Shown: positions 56,607 to 64,000 of the stretch, in pieces
How the letters are laid out: every line of letters begins with the position of its first letter
Numbering within the stretch: position 1 is the first letter of the stretch
From: Siphonodentalium dalli
Lineage: Eukaryota; Mollusca; Scaphopoda; Gadilida; Siphonodentaliidae
Reading direction: 5' to 3'
NCBI GenBank assembly: GCA_032622095.1
Contig: CP136064.1
Span: 273,009,614 to 273,073,613 of the forward strand
Length of the DNA stretch: 64,000 bases
Notes under the pieces: model-generated
The model's input: only the letters and a program-made list of their open reading frames with translations
Databases searched by the model: none
Told to the model about the DNA's origin: nothing
Position numbers and translations under genes: made by a program

Positions 56607-57906
56607 TGATTGGTGCATACTCAAGAGTCATAGACCTAACATCCAATGTACTTTAATGGTGTCATCGCATGGGTACATAGAAGTCTGTATAACACTATGC
56701 CTATGTCTGTATCTGTTGTCACACCATGAGTGGATTGTCCGCCTTTAATGGTACAATAGCAGTGATATAATGTTACATCATCGGTGCTACCTGGAGTTTT
56801 CGGCATACAAAATGATCGTAAGTGTGACTGGAGTGATAAGGGGTTATTACGTAATGTTATTATAACAATGTCATCAAAAGCAATTTCTATAATTGAGTGT
56901 CTCACGACCTGACTTAATATGTATGCATGTTTTTGGCTAACTAATTATCGTGTGAATGACACAGTTTATCAACCTTAATTGATACTAACCCGTTAAACAA
57001 CTATTTCTGCTCAAATCGATATGTTTTCTGAATACCATATAGCTGTGACCGGGGAAATAATATAATTCATTTGGTAAAGCAAAGGTGTGAAAGACACATT
57101 GTTAACACCAATGTGGCGTGTGTGATTGCGTGTACATCGCTCATGTTCCATGTAAAAATGGCTGAGATTAAATCATCATTCATTCAATATGACAGTTCAT
57201 TCTGGGGGGTTGTAATTTCGCCTTACCATTTTCGACCGTTAGTGATTCAACATAGTACATTTCAATACTTCCAATAATTCACGAAAATACACGCCTGTCA
57301 TATACTCAATAACTTCATATAGAGATAAGTAAAGAATAAACGCTCTTTATTATTTATGTAAAAGTAATGGTGTCTATTTTCAGGTATGACAATTATATGA
57401 ACTGCGTCCGTTAAACACTGGAATGTATGCATTCATACCGTTGGTCACAATGTCCAACATTACAGCGACTGTCCATACACATATAATTGGTATAAAGATA
57501 TTTCTAAACATCGATTAATAAATACATTGAAACATTGGTTGAACAAAAAAATAACGAAAGATATTACGCGCAAATAATTTAACATTCGATATTTTTTAAT
57601 ATCGAGATTATCAGAAACCGAAAAACTCGTTATAAATTTTTTATTTAAACTTTTTTTTAGAGAAATAATTTTGAGGGGTTTTGAAATTTTTTCTTTTGAA
57701 ATTTTGGGGTTTTAAAATTTTTTGGAAGTTTTGAAATTTTTTGGAAAAAATAATTTTAGGGTTTTGAAATTTTTTGGAAAAAATAAATTTTTGAATTTTT
57801 GAATTTTTTTTGGGGTTTTGTTATTTTGGGAATATTTTAGTACAACCAATTTTAGACCCAAAAATTCTATTTTTAGATGTGACTCTAACGAGGCGCTCTA
57901 TCTTCT
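56607..57906. repeat. foldback element, right arm outside the array
   Basis: Exact-length inverted counterpart (1300 bp) of 53321-54620, ending CGAGGCGCTCTATCTTCT. Confidence 0.85.
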
Positions 57907-57912
57907 TATATG
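57907..57912. other. target-site duplication, right (TATATG)
   Basis: Perfect repeat of 53315-53320 on the other side of the foldback element. Confidence 0.8.
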
Positions 57913-58634
57913 CACAATTCAAAAATATGGATGTTATATTGGGCTACCATCAACATATAAACAACGGGACCTCCGATGGCTAGTTAAAACAATACAATCT
58001 TGCCAGGATAGTGTGTAGATTTCAACAATGGTATGTGTTGTTTACTCTCCAACACTTAGCTACATCATCACACTCATTCATTCATGTTTGGCGGTTTACA
58101 TGCGATGTGTTAAGCATGATTGTTAATATTATTATCTGGGACCCAAGTGACCATATACACGCATGCTAATACATGGATGTGTATTGTTTGTATTGTTTTC
58201 TAGCGGAGCGTGCGCTTAATGTTGTTGGTCTGTCCGACCGTCTGTCCATCCATCATTCGGTCTTGGCTTATGTGTGGTGGCTTGAGATGGGTACAAACTG
58301 GATAAACTTTAATCTAGTGTTTGGGTCTTCTAACACAGAGTGTAGGCCGGGACCGCGTGTTCGGTGACCGGCGGCCAACTTCCGCTATGGAATACCCCCC
58401 TTTTGTTGGGATTTCCTTCCATGTACGGCATTCGTAAGTCCCAACTGGTTTTACTGGGATTAATGGTCCGGGTGCAGGTCGGGTTCGAGGTTGGAGTCCA
58501 CCTGGAGGTTTACATGTGTTATCACATCGGGATATTAATTCTGAGTCAATATATCACGCCCATATAAAGAGCGTTTAATTTATTAGTTTTTACACGGGAA
58601 TATGATAAGATCGATTAATCCAAGGGAGTCTAGT
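57907..58634. repeat. tandem unit copy 1, part right of the foldback insertion
   Basis: Resumes with TATATGCACAATTCAAAAAT and matches 58841-59701 through GGGCTACCATCAACATATAA, AGCGGAGCGTGCGC, GTCCGACCGTCTGTCCATCC and TTTTTACACGGGAATATGAT to GGGAGTCTAG. Frames at 58173-58367 and 58364-58567 are present but broken relative to the other copy. Confidence 0.8.
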
Positions 58635-59701
58635 ATATGTATATACAATATAAATTAAAAGGAAACCATTAATAAAGAGCATTACACTATGTGTCATATA
58701 TGTATATCTCCTTACTATACTTTATGTTTGGTAGGTTCTGTCCATTGTTTATATCCCTCCTGGAACTTATATTATTGTCTTCGGGGTTTTTTTCCCCATA
58801 TAATATTGTATGTAAACAGGTCTTAATTCTTTAAGTGCCATATATGCACAATTCAAAAATATGTATGTTATTTTGGGCTACCATCAACATATAAACAACG
58901 GGACCTCCGATGGCTAGGTAAAACAATATAACCTTGCCAGGATAGCGTGTAGATTTCAACAATGCTATGTGTTGTTTACTCTCCGACACTTAGCTACATC
59001 ATCAAACTCATTCATTAAAATGGCGGTTGTTTGGGGGTTTACATGCGATGTGTTAAGCATGATTCTTAATATTATTATCTGGGACCCAAGCGGCCATATG
59101 CACGCATGCTAATACACGGATGTGTATTGTTTGACTACCAGTGGATATATACATATTATCGGATGCCCCAACCCCCGTGCGACATGCATATATTTACATA
59201 TCAAAATCAATATGTAATCAGACAAAATCAATATATAATCATAGATTATTCCCCAATTTTCTAGCGGAGCGTGCGCATTATGATATTGATCTGTCCGACC
59301 GTCTGTCCATCCATCATTCAGTCTTGGTTTATGTGTGGTGGCTTAAGATAAGTATTAACTGAATTAACTGTGATCTATAGTGGTTGGGTTTTACAACACA
59401 GAGTGCAGACCAGGAACGCGTGTTCGGTGACCGCCGGCCAACTTCCGCTACGGGATAACCCCCCTTTTTTGTTGGGATTTCCTTCTATGTATGGCATTGG
59501 TAATTTCCCAACTGGTTTTACTGGGCTTACTGGTCCGGGGTGCAGGTTGGGTCGAGGTTGGAGTCCACCCGAGGGTTTTACATGTGTTATCACATCGGGA
59601 TATTTATTCGGAGTCAATATATCACGCCCACATAAAGAGCGTTTAATTTATTAGTTTTTACACGGGAATATGATAAGATCGGTTAATCCGAGGGAGTCTA
59701 G
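58635..59701. repeat. tandem unit copy 2, uninterrupted (empty site at 58841)
   Basis: A direct tandem copy of the unit split between 53107-53320 and 57907-58634. Across the insertion point it reads TTAAGTGCCATATATGCACA, showing the pre-insertion state. It carries an extra stretch of about 130 bp at 59128-59262 (with GACTACCAGTGGATATATAC) that copy 1 lacks. Confidence 0.8.
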
Positions 59702-59878
59702 ACGTATATTCTATATTTTTGTTACTCCTATCCTGACATTTTGTAAACTGTCGCGAGGTAGACTGCTCTGGACATCACTAGTGAAGTTTCCACTATCGAA
59801 GTTCAAGACAGGGGTGCCTCTATATGTGGGACCGGGGTGCGTGCATCCACCTGCTCATGTATTATGGGTATCACAAAA
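59702..59878. other. no gene seen
   Basis: A link of about 180 bp between the tandem unit and duplicon copy 2. An open plus-strand frame runs through it into the duplicon but has no splice or family support. Confidence 0.4.
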
Positions 59879-62800
59879 CACGGTATTTTGCAGGAAGGTA
59901 TGCCGGGGTGGGTGGGTCGCCCGAGGGTCAAAAGGCGCGTTTTTTACACCCTCGTGCAATTTTTTTACTAAAGACCTTTTGTGCCCTTACATGACATTTG
60001 TAAAAGTTTAAAACATATTATAAGAATTAGCAAAAAACACCATAGTTATGTTACTGGGACCTCATATGGGCCTTAGTAGAGATGACATTAAGCTATATGG
60101 CATGTTGCATATGGGGCGGTGGAGTGAAAAAATTCCTTCCCGACACCCTGCGGAAAGAAGCTTCGAGAAATGTAAAACTGAAATATATAAAGACAAGATC
60201 ATTGTGTGCATGGAAAAAGAGCAACTGCATCAAACATTAATGTGACTATCAATGGCTAGAATATAAATGTAATCACACTGTTCATCAGTTCTTCAAGCCA
60301 ATTAGTGAAATATTTGCATGTCTATCAACTCATATGATCTGTTACTGTCACAACACCTAAATACAATATCCAAGTCTGGCATAGTGACTGTTTGTCATTT
60401 ATTATAACAGAGGTTGCTCCAGTAGACTAACACAAGTGTTAAGGCATAATGCTAGATAATGGGCTGGTTGACAGACTAATCTGGAAATGGTTAGAAATTA
60501 TGGAATTGTGTGTATCCTGTACAATGTCCTAAGTTTTCATATATATAAGTAAACTTGTCCTGATGCAACTACTGCCTAGATCATTGTGTGCATGGACAAA
60601 AAAGAGCGAGCAACTGTCTCAAACATTAATGTGACTATCAATGGGTAGAAAATATCTGTCATCATTGCATCAAGCCAATCAGTGAATTATTTGCATGTCT
60701 TTGAACTCAGATGATCTTTCACAAGACCGAAAGTATCCAAGTCTGGTATAGTGTTGTGACTGCTTATATATATAAACGAGTAGGATCTGTCCGGATTTTT
60801 CTCTCAGAACCTTGGACTGAGTTCAACCAAATTTGGTGTGGTGACTCGGCGTACCCTGGCGGATGCTATAATGGTATTAGTTTTAAAAATAATTTAATTA
60901 AAATTCAATCTTTAAAAAAAATACATTAAAACAATATATATAAATCAAAATGTTTCAATGATCCAACGTGCTTGAGGGTGCATTTACATTGCTATATAAC
61001 TGCACACAGATCTACACGCAGACTAGTGTAAACGGGTTGATATAGAAATGCATACAGAAAGAAAACGGTATTAGTTTGTGTGAGCAAAAATCGTGTCCTC
61101 TGTACGTCACGGTCAACGCCGAAGCATTATGACAGGCAAATCTGATTTGATTAATTGTTACTCGGGCTTGGCGAATGTGTTTTAGCGTTCGTTGTCATTC
61201 CAACCCGTGTATTTCGAATATTGAACACGGACAGGGACGTGGCAACTTTGTTCAAAATTTTCAACAGTTGGAAATTCATACCTGACACAACATTAGTTGT
61301 AATTTCCAAACCAACAATAGGTTGAAAATGATCTTGTAGTTTGATTTTCAAACTTTATATTGGGGGGGGGGGGGGTATTGTTTTCGGACCAATATTTGCA
61401 TAATTTCCTACTTTTTATCAAAATTTTGGGCTGGAATAGAAGTTTTCCAACCTTATGGGGGCGGGTGTCAGGTTGGAAATTTCCAACACTTTGAAAGATT
61501 GTGTCCTGGTCCCTCCCCGTGGCCAGTCAAAAACTGCTAGTTAATTTAAGAAAAAAATATTTTCCTACATTTGGTCAACATTGCCATTGGAATTGTCATC
61601 AGTTGGAATTTGTACTACATTTTGTCAATTTCTCACTCAAATAAAGGGTGTTGTAGGGCAGATACCCATTCCATACAGATCCAAAATGACCACCGCCCAG
61701 ATTGTGTCAAACAGGAGACCTATAGATATATAGATAATCACCTGAAATCCTAAATATTGGTGGAATCGCCATCTAAAGCTATATGGGTGCTCTCTAGCCT
61801 CTCTATTTGTGCACACGGTTGTTTGTTGTGTATTCCTATGCGATTTTCATTCTTTCTTCGAACCATTATCAAGTGGTATAAGGATACACTTTAAATACAT
61901 GCGGCACATACCAAATCGCTGTTGTCTGCTGATAGTTGATCCATTTTTATGTCTGGCCTAAATTGACACGACTCGTAATGAATTGTCAATTACCAGAGTA
62001 CTGATCAGCCCGCGTCCACTATTAGTAATTATGTTGTGATCACAGTAATGCGCGACACGTGACTTCATACAGATCTGTATACAGATCTATATCAGTGTAA
62101 ACACAGCCTGAAGCGCAAAAAGGGGCCGCCGCTAAGTGAAGGCTCTGTCAAAGACCACACTGTGTGTGAAGTCCAACAAAGGGGGCCACAGGTATCTCCG
62201 ATAATGAATATAGGCTCACAGGGGAGCCTGTTTCAGCTAGTTTAGTATAATAGAAGTAAGTTGCTCCAGTAGACTAACATAAGTGGTATGGAATATGTTA
62301 GATAATGGGCTGGTTGACGGACTAATCAGGAAATAGTTAGAAATTATGAAATGTTGTGTATTCTGCACAATCACCTAGGTTTACAACTTTACAGATGATC
62401 AGCAATTTATAAAAATAAAATTCTCAATTAAAACAGCTTCTGAAACAGGTTAAACTGTTATTTGAACTAATTGAGATCATTCCCAGCCATAAGAGTGATA
62501 TGAGTAGAGTTTATGAGATTTTAGACCAATCTCAGTGAAATTTGGGGGGGTGGGTGTCAAAACATTGGGAGTAAGAAATATATTTTTTTTGCAGGTTAGG
62601 GGGTGGTGGGTCCCCGAAAATGCCAGATGCCAAAAAAAACGGCATACCTTCCTGCAATTGTTTTTACTGCTCCCCTGGGTTTTATATGCAATCATCGTAT
62701 ATTTTGTTGCATTTAATGGGGTACAAAATTATTACTGGCCGAACAACAAGCTGTATAATTTCGCGACGGGAGGTAGGTGTTGTTCGCCACTTACAATTGT

Positions 62801-63625
62801 ACACGCCCATAAATGCGAGGAAAGTTTATTGCTTATAATTATGTCCCAGCACATTAATTTCAACATATATAAATAATTATCTCAATAATGTCTATTGTAA
62901 ATTTTCACAATTTCTGTTAGTAGAGTATCAAGTTCGAACGATTGGACGACATTTTATTGGCCGATTTTGCCAACGAAGAAAAACCGCGATAAAGAAGTCC
63001 AAGGCCGTTTCAGTCAAGATCGATTTGAAAGAAAATATAACGAAGCTGACGCAGAGGTACGATTGCAAAACTAACAATTTATGCATTAAAATTCACTTTT
63101 CAATTTGGAAAATACAAATTATATATGATATGAATTAGATATTAATCCACCTGATGCATTGACATTCTTCAATCACGAATTTGAAACTATGCCTCGCAAA
63201 ATTTAATTTTGAAGTTCGCCGATTCGCAGTTGGTTTTTAACCATACAATTGTACCTGGTGACGCCCGTTATCACAACAACGAGCTATGTTATTTAGCAAC
63301 AATTTGGAGATCATAATAATTATTGTTTGGCAGATTTTTCGATAAAGCGATCAGTGTATATTTTGCAGTGAACACTGTGAAAGGATCGGTAACCAAGGAT
63401 ACATTATAAACAGTCTAAATATATTCGGCCCGGGGACAATCGATTCGCGCGAATGTTAACCATTCTCGAATTCCTACGCCGATTACACGGTCACTTACAT
63501 CGTTATCGAGACATACACTCAACTATCAACTAAGGCGTTTTAGGACTTATCCAATCAGAATCGAGAGAAAAATATAGGTCTAATTATATGGCCACATCTC
63601 AGTGACCACAACGAAGTGACATATA
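59879..63625. repeat. 3.7-kb duplicon, copy 2 (direct repeat)
   Basis: Collinear with 48477-52200. Notable differences are a longer G-run at 61362-61374, scattered substitutions and 1- to 12-base indels (for example TTTCTCACTC added at about 61628). Short frames such as 62535-62876 and its partner at 51173-51451 (WVLYAIIV, NFATGGRCCSP) differ mostly by replacement changes, which argues against coding selection. Confidence 0.85.
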
Positions 63626-64000
63626 AGCTACGATTAAACAACAAATATGTTAGCTAGTCACAGACACCCCCATTGTGGGTATTTACAAAATAAGAGCTTA
63701 TATCTCGCAACAGCAACAACTGCAATTAAAATTAGTATGTTCCAAAACGACTATCATGAGCACGTACAATTAAGCCGCACGCGATCAAGTCAGCCGCATA
63801 TTAACAACTAGTACGTATAATCACGTGATGTGTGACGAATACAGTCACCAGCCGCACGCGATCAAGTCAGTCGCATATGAACAACTAGTATGTATAATCA
63901 CGTGGTGTGTGGCGAACACAGTCGCCAGAAGCGGAGTATCTCTATCTGAATTATCCATATGGGTGCGCCGAACAGACGGTTACAACCAACTAATTATATA
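63626..64000. other. no gene seen; 77-bp tandem dimer
   Basis: 63773-63849 and 63850-63927 are two copies of a 77-bp unit (AGCCGCACGCGATCAAGTCA, ACAACTAGTA, TATAATCACGTG, CGAA-ACAGTC). The rest is unremarkable. Confidence 0.6.

Larger units (their letters stand above)
53321..57906. mobile_element. 4586-bp palindromic foldback element
   Basis: The element begins AGAAGATAGAGCGCCTCGTT and ends with its reverse complement. The outer 1300 bp of each arm (53321-54620 and 56607-57906) are equal in length and nearly identical; I saw only a couple of substitutions in the outermost 150 bp (for example AATATAAC versus AAAATAAC). Inside come arrays based on ATGAGCAA, and then a unique centre of about 258 bp. 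The 6-bp duplication TATATG and the preserved empty site at 58841-58846 show it inserted as a unit. No transposase, integrase or polymerase frame is present. A 6-bp duplication with long inverted repeats and 5'-AG ends is what is described for Polinton/Maverick elements, so a non-autonomous relative is possible. Other foldback families are an alternative. Confidence 0.85.

Overview
The window looks like nuclear DNA of a lophotrochozoan animal, most likely a bivalve-type mollusc. It is AT-rich and intron-rich. It is packed with LINE remnants, a tRNA-derived SINE with a molluscan-style tail, TTAA- and TA-flanked MITEs, minisatellites and many TACATGTA-type palindromes. There are no bacterial operons, no CRISPR array and no convincing stand-alone tRNA or rRNA gene. 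The species assignment is inference.

Coding content is sparse and split into exons, almost all on the minus strand. Two paralogous mucin-like genes are recognisable. Gene B runs from about 46.7 to 30.5 kb: three separate six-cysteine (PLAC/ShKT-like) exons, a 2151-bp exon with a fourth cysteine module followed by a huge (TTTTTP)n mucin domain, a transmembrane exon, and a last exon encoding a Tyr/Gly-rich cytoplasmic tail. Gene A runs from about 10.0 to 2.5 kb: a cysteine-rich exon and a 2325-bp exon with the same cysteine-module-plus-Thr-rich layout and an almost identical splice-donor end. No membrane exon for gene A was found to its left. All these exons are phase 1-1 until the membrane exon, so modules can be duplicated or lost without breaking the frame. 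One such duplication (739-bp period) is visible. At the far left, two plus-strand stretches look like terminal exons of an unidentified gene.

The space between and inside these genes is mobile-element territory. An L1/Tx1-like LINE (38.9-42.35 kb) splits a gene B intron block that is still continuous in gene A. Two further LINE 3' ends lie at 14.6-15.6 and 25.4-25.8 kb, and an ORF1-like relic at 45 kb. TTAA-flanked elements lie at 9.2, 24.7 and 32.7-34.8 kb, a TA-flanked MITE at 46.9-47.7 kb, and a diverged 2.5-kb inverted repeat at 18.0-20.5 kb.

The right end (48.5-63.6 kb) is a composite repeat locus. Two 3.7-kb direct duplicons bracket a tandemly duplicated unit of about 1 kb. One copy of that unit is interrupted by a 4586-bp near-perfect palindromic foldback element (53321-57906). 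The element has 5'-AG...CT-3' ends and a 6-bp target duplication, and the uninterrupted sister copy preserves the empty site. Each arm carries a long array of about 20 bp built on ATGAGCAA. This is the most interesting structure in the window. Non-autonomous Polinton/Maverick derivation or a new foldback family are the main hypotheses.
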